A DNA stretch of 64,000 nt, taken from NCBI RefSeq assembly GCF_009688965.1, contig NZ_AP021875.1, forward strand, positions 3,782,001 to 3,846,000, read 5' to 3'. The stretch is from Desulfosarcina widdelii (lineage in GTDB: Bacteria; Desulfobacterota; Desulfobacteria; Desulfobacterales; Desulfosarcinaceae). How positions within the stretch are numbered: the stretch's first letter is position 1; each line of letters begins with the position of its first letter. Shown piece by piece: positions 34,087-43,824 of the stretch. Under the pieces are notes generated by a model. It was not told where the DNA came from, searched no databases, and saw only the letters and a list, made by a program, of their open reading frames with translations. A program made the position numbers and the translations under genes.

Positions 34087-37000
34087 ATGGCCGAATACGA
34101 CACCTCAAGACTCGGAAGCGACCCTCAAAACGGCGCGCTCTACATTCCGCCCGAAGAACGCAGACCCGATGCCACCGCCGACCGCATCGCCGGCCGGTTT
34201 TTCCAGACCGTGAAAAGCGCACCCGCACGAGCTGCCGCAGCGCATCGCAACCGCATCGAGGCCATGGACAGCGGCGACATGGCCAGTCGTGTGCGTACCG
34301 TAGGCGACCGCATGACCTGGGCGCAACGCACCCGGGCGGCCATGCACGGCGAAACCGCTCCGGATTTTATCGAAGAGGCCGGGCTCGTCAAGGTGCAGGC
34401 CCGCAAAACGGCGCTGATCGATGAGGGCTATCACCCGGACGCGGCCGAGCAGATGGCCATGGTTGAGCACGTCGAGGAGCGCAAGCAGGAGATGGCCGAC
34501 GACATGCGGGCCGTCGAGCGCGAATTTGCCATGCCGCCGGAATACCGCAAAAGCTCCGGTTTCCTCGAGGACGTGGCCGGCGGGCTGGGTACAAGTCTCG
34601 TATCTCTGCCGGCTTATGCAGTTCATCCTCTGGTGGGTGCCGCTGTTACCTTCGATCAGATCGGGGGCGCCAAGGTTCAGGAGCTGGAAAGCCTCGGAAT
34701 CAATGACCCTGAATCGGTGCTCAAATCCGCCCGTTTATCCGCGGCCGTTCAGACCCCCTTGGAGGCGGTCAGCAACCTCTTTATCATTTCCCGCATCCTG
34801 AAGCCGACCAACAAGTGGACATCGGCGCTCGTCGGTGTGGCTCAATCCATGATCGGCGAAGGCGCCACTGAGTTCGTGCAGCAGTACCCGGACGAGTTTG
34901 CGACCATGATGGCGCTCAATCCCGATCTTAACAGCCGGGAGCTTTTCAACGAGTTCATGGACCGGATTCCCGAGACCACGGCCTCGGCCGCCTATGCCGG
35001 GCTGGTGGGCGCCTTTTCCGGCGGGATCACAACCGGGGCCGGGATCAGCTCCATGACGGTCATCGACCGGCTCACGACGCCACGGCAAAAAACGCTCAAT
35101 GCCGTGAAATTGGAGCGTTTAACCCGGCTCACGAACAAGGCCGAAACCGGAGAGCTCAACCAGCAGGAATTCAACGAACTGAAAAGCATGATCGGGGCTC
35201 GGGGCGTTGATCTATCCGTAGAGGAGGCCATTGCCGACATCCGCCAGCGCGTCGATATCAAGGCGCCCATCCAGTCGGAGAACCGGGACCGGATCGTCGC
35301 GTCGTTGGGCAAGGCTTACGATCCACATCAGGCCGAGGCCGTTCAAAACGTTTTCGACGGCACGGCCCGGGCATGGGCTCGACGCAATGACAAAACGCCG
35401 GCGCAATTTTATGAGGAGGTGCTCAGCGGCTTCGAGCAGGGGCAGGCCTCCGCGTTTATTCCATCCAAAGCATCGGTTTTTTTCCAGGGCAAGGGACCGC
35501 AGACCCTCCGCGGACGGATCAAAAAAGAAGGCGGCATCAATTTTCTGAATTTCAAGGGCGAGCTCAAAGAGCTGCCCGTTGCCGTCAAATTCCTCTCTAA
35601 AAAATCAGGCGTGCCCATCGATTTGATCGAACGCACGTTACGCGATGAGGGCTGGCTCGACGAGGGTGAAAATCTGCTCGAGGTCCTGCGCGATCCCGAA
35701 AACCTGAAACGCGGTAAGCTGGGTACCGAGGCTCAGACGGAGGCTCAAAAGCAGGCCCAAGAGGCTCAACAGTGGGAATACGACCCGGAGGAACCGCCGC
35801 CGGGCGATTTTCAAACGATGAAAGCCCAGGACCTGCCCGAGGGTGAAAAGGTCACCATCATCGACGGCAATGGCCGGGACGGTTGGGACGTTTACGAAGT
35901 TGTGGACAAAGACCCGTTTGGCGTTACCCTGCAGGACGGTCGAACTGTCGAACTGTCGCCGCTGGATCAGGTTGACGTTCTTCTTGCCGGCGATATCCCA
36001 GTCGGCAATCCGGATCCGAACGCGCCACGGGGAGCCGTTGAGAATCTGCTCGACGCGGCCCCCAATATTATTCACGCATTCGAGGCGGCCGATCCGTCAA
36101 CGCCTATCCATGAGCTGGGACACGTCATAACTGCGATGCTAGCCAGAGAGCAAGGTGATGACTATTCGATCCTGGCCGAATTTGCCGGTGTTGATGCCGA
36201 GCGTGCCGGATCAGGCCTGCAGGCGTGGACGGAGCAAGAGATCGAAAAGACGGCCCGAGCATTCGAGGCCTACGTCATGGAGGGCCGGGCGCCCACGCTC
36301 AAGCTGCGTGAGGTGTTTGCCCGTATGAAGGCCTGGCTCATTGACATTTATAAGTCGGTCGTGTCCCTGGACGTTGAGCTCAATGACGAGGTGCGCGAAG
36401 TCTTTGACCGGGCCGTTGCCGTCGATTTCGAGCGCCAGGCGGACCCGCTGCTTGACGTCGGCGAATGGCTCAGAGTGGAAAACCTTGACGATGCCGCCGG
36501 CTTTGACCTGTCCACGGCCACAATCCAGGACATCGAACATGAGGCGGTGCGCCGGGTGGTGAAAAAGGCCTCGGCACAGCGCAAGCGGGAGGCATCGAGG
36601 ATTCGCAAAGAGCTCAAACAGGCCGCCGTCGATGATGTCGACGCGTATCATGTCCGCAAAACTATCGATAGCATCCGCGTTGCAAAAGGCTTCGATCACG
36701 ACATTATGTACAATCTTTTCGACGCCGAAACCGTGGAACAATTCAACCGGCGCCTGCCGGGCATGGTCAACCGCGACGGTGTTGACCCGGTGCTCTTTGC
36801 CGCGGCACATGGATACCGCAACCTGGAGACCCTGCTTGACGATGTAATCAACGCACCCAAACGCCAGCGGGCTATCGAAAAGCGGTACCGTGATCTTGTC
36901 ACCGAGTACGAAAAAGGCACCGAGCGCGATAATTCCGAAATCATGGCCGAGGTCCTGGCCGAGCAGGTGCGCATGCTCAACGATGCCGCCGGCAGAGAGC

Positions 37001-39591
37001 CGGCCATGGGCACAAAGGCCGTTGTGCGGCAGGCCACCGGGCAAGTCACCGACAAAGAGCTCATTGAGCTGCGCAAACGGTTCAAGCGTGACGAGCAGAT
37101 CGCCCGGCGGGCTTTTTCCGCCGGAAAAAAGGAGGCGGCCGCCAAGCTCAAAGAGGCTCAAAAGATCAGGATCGAGCGCATCCGGAACGTCCACAGGGCA
37201 AAAGAGCTGCGCGAAAAAACGCATCGACGCATCAAACGTTATTGGCGCATGCAGACGATCCCGCTCGAATACCGTGAGCAGATCATCCACTTGAGCGCCG
37301 AATACTATACCATCCCGCAGACCCTGCAGGTTTCTCCCGATCGATCCCTGGAAGAATTTCTGCAGCTCAAGTCCGAGTCCGAGCCCTATATGGTGCAGAG
37401 CATCATGAGCGCCCACGCCGCCCGACCTGTCCAGCAGCGCAACCCGAAAACCGGCTACCGCATGCCGATGAGCACCGAGGAACTGACCGACATTGCCGAC
37501 CTGATCGACATGCTGGCGTACATGGGCAAAACCGAGGGCGCCTTGATAGAAGCCGGCAAGAAAATGGATTTCAACGCCGCGGTCTCGGAAATGATCACCG
37601 CCGGCTACGAGTCCCACAAGATGGAGCGCCAGGCCCCGGACGGCCCGGTCCGTCGAGACGAAAAGACCCGGCTGGACAAGATCAAGGACATCCCCGCCGG
37701 CATCGATGCAGAGTTGAGAAAAATTGAGTTCCTGCTCCAGGAGCTCGACGGCTGGGAGGAAATGGGGCCGAACTGGCGTTACATCTTCCGGGGGATCACC
37801 AGGGGGGAGGAAAAGCGCCTGCAGATGTCCGAGATGGTCTCCAAGCGCCTGGCCGAAATCTTCGCCGGCCGTGCCCGCAATTGGGCAAAGAAGCGCTACA
37901 CCCTGAGTGACGGCCTCCAGGTGACGAAACAAGAGGCGTTTATGATCGCGCTCAACTCTGGCAATGCCGGCAACCTGTCCGCGCTGATTGGAGGCAATGG
38001 ATATGATAGCGTCCAAATTGATGAATGTATCCACCAGGTGCTCGATCAATCCGAAAGAAAGATGGTCAATGACCTATGGAACCTGGCCGATGAAATGTAC
38101 CCCCACCTTGCCGAGGTCCACCAGCAACTCACGGGCGCCCGCCTGCCGAAAGTCGAGGGCCGTTATTGGCCTTTGATATTTGATCCGAAATTGAGCGTCA
38201 AGGCCGGCATTTTCAAATCCGAGAAAGAGGCCCGGGACCTGTTCACCTCTCCCTACGGAAGCGCCCACGTCGAGGCCGGCCACCGCAAGGCCCGCAAGGG
38301 CGGGAAAATGCCGGTCTATCTGGAGATCAACGCCATATCGCATCATTTCTCAAACGTGATCAACGACATCAGTTACCAGGTGCCCATCCGGAACGCGCAG
38401 AAAATTTTTATGAGCCCGGCCTATCGCGAAATGGTCAACACGGTGCTGGGTGAACAGTATTTCGGGCAGCTGATCCCATGGCTGCAGTTTGTCGCCCGCC
38501 CGGGCATGAATATCCGCTGGAGCCAGATGGAGCGCATGGCCATTTCGCTCAAGCGGAACGCCACCGTTGTCGGTCTCGGCGCCAACCTGGTCACCAGTGC
38601 CAAACAATTCATGAGCTACACACAGACCATTGACGAGGTTGGCGAAGCTCAGGCAGCCAGCGCCCTGGCCAAATTCATCAGCAACCCGCGAAAGTGGATC
38701 CAGTTTGCCAATCAGCACAGCTCACTCATGAAAAACCGGCGGAAATCCTGGGACCGCGAACTCGCAGACATGGCCCGGCTCTTCGACAAGGATCTACTCG
38801 GCCGATCTGAGGGCATTCGGGATGCGCTTTTTTTTACAATCGGCTGTATCGATCAACTGGCCACTTACCCGACCTGGCTGGCCGGATACCGCAAAGCGAT
38901 CAGAGACGGCCGGGAGCATGCCGAGGCGGTCGAGGTTGCCGACAGGACCGTCCGGCGGACCCAGCCCATGGGCTCGCCCAAGGATCTGGCCAACATTCAA
39001 AACGGCACGGTGTTCAAGAAACTGATTACGATGTTCTACACCTTCTTCAGCAGCTTCTACAACCGATTCACCGAAACCCGCCGGAAGCATAAGCTTGGCA
39101 AAATCAACGCGATGCAGGCCTTCCGTTCCTATATGTGGATATGGGTAATCCCCTCGGCCGTTCCCGCCATGGTCGGTTCTCTCTTCTGGAAAAAAGAGAT
39201 TCCCGAGTGGTCTGAATTGGTCAAGGAATCGATTCTCTATTTGGCTGGCGGAATTCCTATTGTGCGCGACCTGGCGGACCCCGTTGTTTCCCGGCTCACA
39301 GGCAGCCGATCTTTTGGCTACACGCTCACGCCTGTTGAAGGTGCCGGAACGGCCGTTGCCAACCTGGCTGCCGATGTCGGGCGGATGGTTGACGCAGAGC
39401 GAAGGGTGGAGCTGGAGCAACTGCTCAAGCACGGCGTGACGACGGCCGGTTATGTAAGCGGCGTGGTCCCGGCCGTCCAAATCAATAGAGGTTTGGACGG
39501 CCTCTTCGACATACTCGAGGGGAAAACCGAAAACCCGGCCCGGCTGATATTCCGGGCCCCTGCGGACGTCAAGAAGGCTCCGCGATTTTAA
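34087..39591 (+). CDS. Large polyvalent ejection protein with zincin motif
   Basis: A 1,834-residue protein, the largest in the window. The N-terminal third has an amphipathic and hydrophobic region (VAGGLGTSLVSLPAYAV). A zincin-like metallopeptidase module lies at about 655-790: H675-E-L-G-H679 in STPIHELGHVITAML, a probable third ligand E720 in EIEKTARAFEAYVMEG, and RMKAWLIDIYKS after it. Residues about 830-1160 are charged and helical. The C-terminal 450 residues (MFYTFFSSFYNRFTETRR, then a hydrophobic WVIPSAVPAMVGSLFW) resemble podophage internal-core and 'large polyvalent' proteins. Such proteins travel with phage DNA and are injected into the host. There is no lysozyme or polymerase motif that I recognise. 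Confidence 0.75.
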   Translation: MAEYDTSRLGSDPQNGALYIPPEERRPDATADRIAGRFFQTVKSAPARAAAAHRNRIEAMDSGDMASRVRTVGDRMTWAQRTRAAMHGETAPDFIEEAGLVKVQARKTALIDEGYHPDAAEQMAMVEHVEERKQEMADDMRAVEREFAMPPEYRKSSGFLEDVAGGLGTSLVSLPAYAVHPLVGAAVTFDQIGGAKVQELESLGINDPESVLKSARLSAAVQTPLEAVSNLFIISRILKPTNKWTSALVGVAQSMIGEGATEFVQQYPDEFATMMALNPDLNSRELFNEFMDRIPETTASAAYAGLVGAFSGGITTGAGISSMTVIDRLTTPRQKTLNAVKLERLTRLTNKAETGELNQQEFNELKSMIGARGVDLSVEEAIADIRQRVDIKAPIQSENRDRIVASLGKAYDPHQAEAVQNVFDGTARAWARRNDKTPAQFYEEVLSGFEQGQASAFIPSKASVFFQGKGPQTLRGRIKKEGGINFLNFKGELKELPVAVKFLSKKSGVPIDLIERTLRDEGWLDEGENLLEVLRDPENLKRGKLGTEAQTEAQKQAQEAQQWEYDPEEPPPGDFQTMKAQDLPEGEKVTIIDGNGRDGWDVYEVVDKDPFGVTLQDGRTVELSPLDQVDVLLAGDIPVGNPDPNAPRGAVENLLDAAPNIIHAFEAADPSTPIHELGHVITAMLAREQGDDYSILAEFAGVDAERAGSGLQAWTEQEIEKTARAFEAYVMEGRAPTLKLREVFARMKAWLIDIYKSVVSLDVELNDEVREVFDRAVAVDFERQADPLLDVGEWLRVENLDDAAGFDLSTATIQDIEHEAVRRVVKKASAQRKREASRIRKELKQAAVDDVDAYHVRKTIDSIRVAKGFDHDIMYNLFDAETVEQFNRRLPGMVNRDGVDPVLFAAAHGYRNLETLLDDVINAPKRQRAIEKRYRDLVTEYEKGTERDNSEIMAEVLAEQVRMLNDAAGREPAMGTKAVVRQATGQVTDKELIELRKRFKRDEQIARRAFSAGKKEAAAKLKEAQKIRIERIRNVHRAKELREKTHRRIKRYWRMQTIPLEYREQIIHLSAEYYTIPQTLQVSPDRSLEEFLQLKSESEPYMVQSIMSAHAARPVQQRNPKTGYRMPMSTEELTDIADLIDMLAYMGKTEGALIEAGKKMDFNAAVSEMITAGYESHKMERQAPDGPVRRDEKTRLDKIKDIPAGIDAELRKIEFLLQELDGWEEMGPNWRYIFRGITRGEEKRLQMSEMVSKRLAEIFAGRARNWAKKRYTLSDGLQVTKQEAFMIALNSGNAGNLSALIGGNGYDSVQIDECIHQVLDQSERKMVNDLWNLADEMYPHLAEVHQQLTGARLPKVEGRYWPLIFDPKLSVKAGIFKSEKEARDLFTSPYGSAHVEAGHRKARKGGKMPVYLEINAISHHFSNVINDISYQVPIRNAQKIFMSPAYREMVNTVLGEQYFGQLIPWLQFVARPGMNIRWSQMERMAISLKRNATVVGLGANLVTSAKQFMSYTQTIDEVGEAQAASALAKFISNPRKWIQFANQHSSLMKNRRKSWDRELADMARLFDKDLLGRSEGIRDALFFTIGCIDQLATYPTWLAGYRKAIRDGREHAEAVEVADRTVRRTQPMGSPKDLANIQNGTVFKKLITMFYTFFSSFYNRFTETRRKHKLGKINAMQAFRSYMWIWVIPSAVPAMVGSLFWKKEIPEWSELVKESILYLAGGIPIVRDLADPVVSRLTGSRSFGYTLTPVEGAGTAVANLAADVGRMVDAERRVELEQLLKHGVTTAGYVSGVVPAVQINRGLDGLFDILEGKTENPARLIFRAPADVKKAPRF

Positions 39592-39607
39592 GAAATGGAG
39601 GTGTCAT

Positions 39608-40594
39608 ATGTGCGGTGGATCTGGTGGTGGTGATGGCGGCGCGGGCCAAGGTTCTCACGGTGGTATGGCCGGAGAAGCCGACGTTTCCGGACTGGCTGCA
39701 GGCGAGGCGGCGGCAGCAAGTGGTTTGGGCCAGGGCGGTTTCGGTGGGCTCGGTATCGGCAACCCGGGTTCATACGGTGGACAGGACACCGTCGGCGCAC
39801 CCGGGGCAACTGGTGGTGCCGGCACCACGTCTGGTGGAGAGGCTGACGTTGCCGGGTTGGCTGCAGCCGAAGCGGCCAGCAAAGCAGCGGCAAAAGCGGC
39901 CGCAGGAGAAGCCCTGACCGACGCAGATATCAGTGCAATGGTTACGGTCACGCAGGACGCCAACCTTGCAAAAAGCCTGACCGCTGAAACGCTGGCGCAA
40001 AGCTATATGTCCACGTCCAAAGCCTCGGACGTCGATAAATCCGAACTGGCCGACAACTACCTGGCCGCACTCGTTGCCCGAGGAGATATCAGCGAGTCCG
40101 ATATCTCATCCAGCGACACCATGGCAAAGATAGTATCGTTTGTTACCGATTTTGCGCTTAGCAAGTCGGTCGTTCCGGTCGCTGGTCAACTGGCCAGCAA
40201 GATCGGCTTGTCGCCGATTGTCGGCAACCTCGCCAGCTTGGTCAGCACGGAGAGTTTTGTGGTCAGTGAATCCCGGCAGTCATTTGCGCAGCACCAAGCA
40301 GCCAAGGCACTCGGGCTATCCACCGAATCGACCGTTGCGACGCAGGCCGGAGGCAGTTCTGGTGGAGAGCAGCAAACGGCATCCAAGGCCAATGCTGGCC
40401 CGGCTACTACGCAACCGGCAACGAGCACGACCATGGCTATCAAGGAAACCGCGGCGGTGAAACCGACGCTTGCCGAGCGTCAGGATCTGGGGCTGATTGG
40501 CACCGGCAGGCGTGGGACGATCCTCACGGGACCGGAGGGCCTGTCCGACGAGCATGACCCGAAACTCAAGCGCAACACCCTGCTCGGAGGGTAG
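39608..40594 (+). CDS. Gly/Ala-rich internal virion-like protein
   Basis: A 328-residue protein starting MCGGSGGGDGG and rich in Gly, Ala and Ser. The C-terminus GLIGTGRRGTILTGPEGL followed by KRNTLLGG is a pattern I associate with small podophage internal virion (gp14-like) proteins. The central region is helical with moderately hydrophobic stretches. GGAGGTGTCAT precedes the ATG. Its position directly after the giant protein supports a shared ejection role. Confidence 0.6.
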   Translation: MCGGSGGGDGGAGQGSHGGMAGEADVSGLAAGEAAAASGLGQGGFGGLGIGNPGSYGGQDTVGAPGATGGAGTTSGGEADVAGLAAAEAASKAAAKAAAGEALTDADISAMVTVTQDANLAKSLTAETLAQSYMSTSKASDVDKSELADNYLAALVARGDISESDISSSDTMAKIVSFVTDFALSKSVVPVAGQLASKIGLSPIVGNLASLVSTESFVVSESRQSFAQHQAAKALGLSTESTVATQAGGSSGGEQQTASKANAGPATTQPATSTTMAIKETAAVKPTLAERQDLGLIGTGRRGTILTGPEGLSDEHDPKLKRNTLLGG

Positions 40595-40630
40595 TCCGGG
40601 CGATCAAAATCAAAATGAAAGGAAAGTACC

Positions 40631-41122
40631 ATGACAACAGACGGAACAAACAATGTCCCCGGAGACGGCAAGAGCGATGATTACGACTTTACTGACTCGA
40701 ATCCCAAACCTGATGGAGATGGCGTTCTCCGCGGTGAGGACGGCCGGCCATGCTTGAAATTTGATAACGGGCCCCAGGCGGAGCCCGAGGACCCCGTGGG
40801 CGAGACCATCGAGCGGTTCGGCGAGAGCGCAATAGATGAAGTGCGGGATTTTATAAAAGAATTTCGAGACGACGAAAACGGCGAATGTGATTTGCGGACC
40901 CTCGAAAGGAACAACCTCTATCATCAACCGGAAGTGGTTGCCGGCTTCGTCGAGCGTCTGGACCAATTGAGGGAACTGAAAAAGTATTACGATGCCGAAA
41001 GCCCACATACAGCTGGGCGAGAGCGGTTTAAATACAAATCCATGATTAGGGGCATTCTCCTCGCTGCTTTGGAAGACGGAAAGTCTCGTTTCGTAAAGAA
41101 GCATGGCCCGTTGAGCATGTAA
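40631..41122 (+). CDS. Acidic hypothetical protein of the ejection block
   Basis: A 163-residue acidic protein, disordered at first and helical later (YYDAESPHTAGRERFKY). No family recognised. The GAAAGGAAAG site is good. It lies between two probable internal virion proteins in the same direction and could be a chaperone or a minor virion component. Confidence 0.6.
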   Translation: MTTDGTNNVPGDGKSDDYDFTDSNPKPDGDGVLRGEDGRPCLKFDNGPQAEPEDPVGETIERFGESAIDEVRDFIKEFRDDENGECDLRTLERNNLYHQPEVVAGFVERLDQLRELKKYYDAESPHTAGRERFKYKSMIRGILLAALEDGKSRFVKKHGPLSM

Positions 41123-41130
41123 AAAAACAT

Positions 41131-41159
41131 GCGCCCGGTAGCGGCAATGCGCCGGGCGC
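41131..41159 (+). other. GC-only hairpin before a ribosome site
   Basis: GCGCCCGG pairs with CCGGGCGC across a 13-base loop. No T run follows; CAGGAGGTG and the start of the 575-residue protein come next. It is more likely a processing or translation-control hairpin than a terminator. Confidence 0.6.
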
Positions 41160-41175
41160 CACCAGGAGGTGAAAA

Positions 41176-42903
41176 ATGAAAATCCCGAGATATGAGAGAC
41201 TGGTCGATGCGCCCAGCAAGACCATGCAGCCGGCCAGCAACGTCCGCATGCCGCTGAACGATCCGGCCAACTCCGGCCTGAAAGAGGCTGCGGCCGTTGC
41301 CGGTGGGATCAGCGAGCAGGCGCAGCAGCGGTATGAGCAACGCCAGCACGAGCGCCGGGCCATGGGCGTGGCCGATGCCGTTTCTAAAATCAGGCAGTTC
41401 GAAACGGAGTCGATCATCCCGTTGTACTCGCTTAAAGGCAAGGATGCCATTGGTGACATAAATGATCCGGAGAAAACGCCCGGGATTTATCGGCGCGGTA
41501 AAAAACTCTATGAGGACGAAATCGAGCGAATCCGCGGAAGTATTTTGGATCCAAAAATTCAAGCGGCTTTCAAGATCAAAGCGTCAACAGTTTTGTCCGA
41601 CGCCCTGGAAAGCCTGGCACGCCATGAAGCGACCGAACACCAGATCCTAAAACAGAACACCTACGAGACGACGCTTGCCCAGCTGGTTCAAAACGTTTCG
41701 ATCAATTGGAGCAATGCGGATGTCCTGACCAACTCCATCGAAGAGATCAAGACACTGGCGGATGAAACCTTTCCCGGGCTCGACATGAGCGTTTCAAAGC
41801 AGGCAGCAGAGTCAGCTCTCCGGGCAACAGCTATAAAGCGCATGGCTGACGTTTCTCCACAAACCGCTCTCAACCATCTCAAAGCCTGGAAAGATAAGCT
41901 GTTGCCCGATACCTATGAGCAGCTCAAGAACCCAATTCTGTCCGAGGCTGTCTTTGATGCCGCAATCGCCACGCACGGCACCGATTATGACGCGATGCTC
42001 GATTCGGTTTCGAAATCTTCGCACTCCCAGGACGTCAAAACCACCGTTGCAAGCTGGATACGCTCCAGGCGGGCAGAACATGAGCGCAGGAACACAGAGG
42101 CCCTGAAGCAACGCCGGGTGGAGGGCTATAATAAATTTTGGGGGTACATGCGCGAAGGCAAACAACTGCAGGCCATGAAAGTGGCCGGCGGTCTGAACAG
42201 CAACGATTTTACTCAGCAGGAAATCAATAACTTGGAACAGTACGCCCGACAGGTGGTCACCCAAAACAACGACCTGCTTGAGAAGGATCTGCACGTTAAA
42301 ATCCGGACGGGCGCGATCACCGACATGCACCAAATTTATGCCATGCCGGAAATGCAACAGCTTACTGTCGAATCGCTCCGCAGGCTTGAGGGAACCATCC
42401 AAGAGGAGGCCAAGCTACCCAGCGGATATAAGGCCGGAATCGATGCTTTAGAGCAACGCTTTGACAGGGTTTTCAAGGATACCGACTATTACAACATGAA
42501 ACCGCTGTTCCTGAGTGAGTTGCTCACTGACATTGAGCGCGAGGAGGCCAGCCGGAAAAAGAAACTTTCCACTCAGGACATCATCAGCATAGGCAATCAA
42601 CTGCTGGACCTTCACACAGAATCAATGCCCTGGTATCGCCCGGATAAAAAATATCGGCCGTTCGAAAATATCGCAGATGAGTACGGTAGCAACCAGGCGC
42701 AGGATAAAGAAGCGGCTAAGCTCATGACTCAAAAGGTGGATCAAATCGATCCGCATGTACGCGACGGCATCATCCAGACGCTGCAGCTATCCGGCCGGAA
42801 ACCTTATACAGAGCACATCTGGAACCTGTTTAAGCATGCACATCCAGCCGATGCGCTGAAGATCGAGGAGACGTTTCCTGGCGCCGGAGATACGATACAT
42901 TGA
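41176..42903 (+). CDS. Helical internal-core-like protein
   Basis: A 575-residue, almost entirely helical protein rich in Gln and Glu (EQAQQRYEQRQHERRAMG, then IIPLYSLKGKDAIGD). It lacks membrane segments and cysteine motifs. Size, composition and gene position resemble the gp15-type internal core proteins of T7-like phages, which form the ejection tube together with gp14 and gp16. The assignment rests on pattern and context. The start follows CAGGAGGTGAAAA. Confidence 0.55.
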   Translation: MKIPRYERLVDAPSKTMQPASNVRMPLNDPANSGLKEAAAVAGGISEQAQQRYEQRQHERRAMGVADAVSKIRQFETESIIPLYSLKGKDAIGDINDPEKTPGIYRRGKKLYEDEIERIRGSILDPKIQAAFKIKASTVLSDALESLARHEATEHQILKQNTYETTLAQLVQNVSINWSNADVLTNSIEEIKTLADETFPGLDMSVSKQAAESALRATAIKRMADVSPQTALNHLKAWKDKLLPDTYEQLKNPILSEAVFDAAIATHGTDYDAMLDSVSKSSHSQDVKTTVASWIRSRRAEHERRNTEALKQRRVEGYNKFWGYMREGKQLQAMKVAGGLNSNDFTQQEINNLEQYARQVVTQNNDLLEKDLHVKIRTGAITDMHQIYAMPEMQQLTVESLRRLEGTIQEEAKLPSGYKAGIDALEQRFDRVFKDTDYYNMKPLFLSELLTDIEREEASRKKKLSTQDIISIGNQLLDLHTESMPWYRPDKKYRPFENIADEYGSNQAQDKEAAKLMTQKVDQIDPHVRDGIIQTLQLSGRKPYTEHIWNLFKHAHPADALKIEETFPGAGDTIH

Positions 42904-42959
42904 GGCGATGCTTTGCGTGTTTCTATGAGGCTAAATAGATTGATATATAGGGGGGGTTG

Positions 42960-43187
42960 ATGAGGCCTTTATGCTCAAAATGCGGCTCTAAGCTAACCGG
43001 ACTCGTTCGTCAGCACCGGCACGATGATCGTCATATCCGCGAAGTCTGGCAGTGCACCGAGTGTTCGCACGATTTCATCAGGATCGAAGAGGGGGCACTA
43101 CAAGAACCGGCGCGGTTTTGTCCGGATGGCATCGGGGAGCCCGGGCCGTACAATCCGTTGAAGCACTTGCGGCGGGATCGATCGTGA
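42960..43187 (+). CDS. Zinc-ribbon protein (Ogr/Delta-like spacing)
   Basis: A 75-residue protein with two cysteine pairs, CSKCGSKL and CTECSHDFI, about 22 residues apart. The spacing and the aromatic residue after the last pair resemble the Ogr/Delta late-gene activators of P2 and its satellite P4, although the last pair is C-x2-C, not C-x4-C. A generic zinc ribbon is the alternative. Its stop overlaps the next start (GTGA). Confidence 0.6.
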   Translation: MRPLCSKCGSKLTGLVRQHRHDDRHIREVWQCTECSHDFIRIEEGALQEPARFCPDGIGEPGPYNPLKHLRRDRS

Positions 43188-43456
43188 AGAAAGACCAGGG
43201 CACCCGCGATCCGTTTTGCGCTCATTACCGAAAATGCCTAAACCGCTGCGCTCGTGACGACACAGCTATGGACTGCGTTGGATGCCCGATGTACGCCCCC
43301 GGTCGTATCGAGCTTACCACAGAAGACGTCAGAGCCTGTCTGAAGCTCATATCTACTGTTTTTGGATCCTCGGCTAGCATTGGCATTGATGAAACGGCGA
43401 GGCGAGGCGTGTCACCGTTTGCACATGCTGACATCCCGTATGTTGAGGAGGCCTAA
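43184..43456 (+). CDS. Cysteine-rich small protein
   Basis: A 90-residue protein whose GTG start overlaps the previous stop. Six cysteines lie in the first 36 residues (FCAHYRKCLNRC, then MDCVGCPMYAPG), enough for a metal site. The rest is helical and ends IPYVEEA. Family unknown. Coupling to the zinc-ribbon gene suggests they work together. Confidence 0.55.
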   Translation: MKKDQGTRDPFCAHYRKCLNRCARDDTAMDCVGCPMYAPGRIELTTEDVRACLKLISTVFGSSASIGIDETARRGVSPFAHADIPYVEEA

Positions 43457-43524
43457 AATAGTCGATTATGCCGGATTATGGCCGAATATTTGAGCTCATG
43501 AACGCTTAGCTCATGCGAAACGAT

Positions 43525-43683
43525 CTATTCAGGTGGGGTTTTTCCATGCTTGGATAGAATGTCAAAAATGGCCTCTTCGAGCAGATCATTGACACGGCAA
43601 TCTTTTTCAGCGGCCAGGATCTTTAATTCACGAATCAGGTCAACCCTAATTGTAGTGTTGTAGCCTTTGCGTTTTATCTCGTT
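43525..43683 (-). CDS. Ribbon-helix-helix DNA-binding protein
   Basis: A 52-residue protein (MNEIKRKGYNTTIRVDLIRE, then LAAEKDCRVNDLLEEAIFDIL) with the short strand and two helices of CopG/Arc-type repressors. A longer reading from 43746 would add a hydrophobic extension and is less likely. It is the only leftward gene of the right half and faces a promoter region with an inverted repeat, which it may bind. Confidence 0.65.
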   Translation of the reverse strand, partial: NEIKRKGYNTTIRVDLIRELKILAAEKDCRVNDLLEEAIFDILSKHGKTPPE

Positions 43684-43720
43684 CATGGTCACCATGTAGC
43701 AAATAAAAAGAAATATAGCA

Positions 43721-43766
43721 ATGTAGTTAAAAAAACCTTGACGCAAGACAGCTATTCAACTACATA
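43721..43766 (+). promoter_or_regulatory. Promoter with flanking inverted repeat
   Basis: TTGACG (43738-43743) and TACATA (43761-43766) are 17 bp apart. ATGTAGTT (43721-43728) and AACTACAT (43758-43765) form a perfect inverted repeat around the -35. The transcript would begin about 50 bp before the structured RNA. Confidence 0.5.
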
Positions 43767-43824
43767 TCTATATATAAAGTCAATTCATTCCAAAACCGCG
43801 ACAATGACAATCAGATTTCAAAAT

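Noticed and set aside
36211-38049. 612-codon open frame antisense to the giant phage protein
   Set aside because: It is a shadow of the high-GC coding strand. Composition is typical of antisense reading (His/Gln/Val-rich), it has no motif, and the sense protein has recognisable domains.
34087-39591. Virion RNA polymerase or lysozyme in the giant protein
   Set aside because: No polymerase motifs or lysozyme/transglycosylase glutamate motif could be found; only the zincin-like site stands out.
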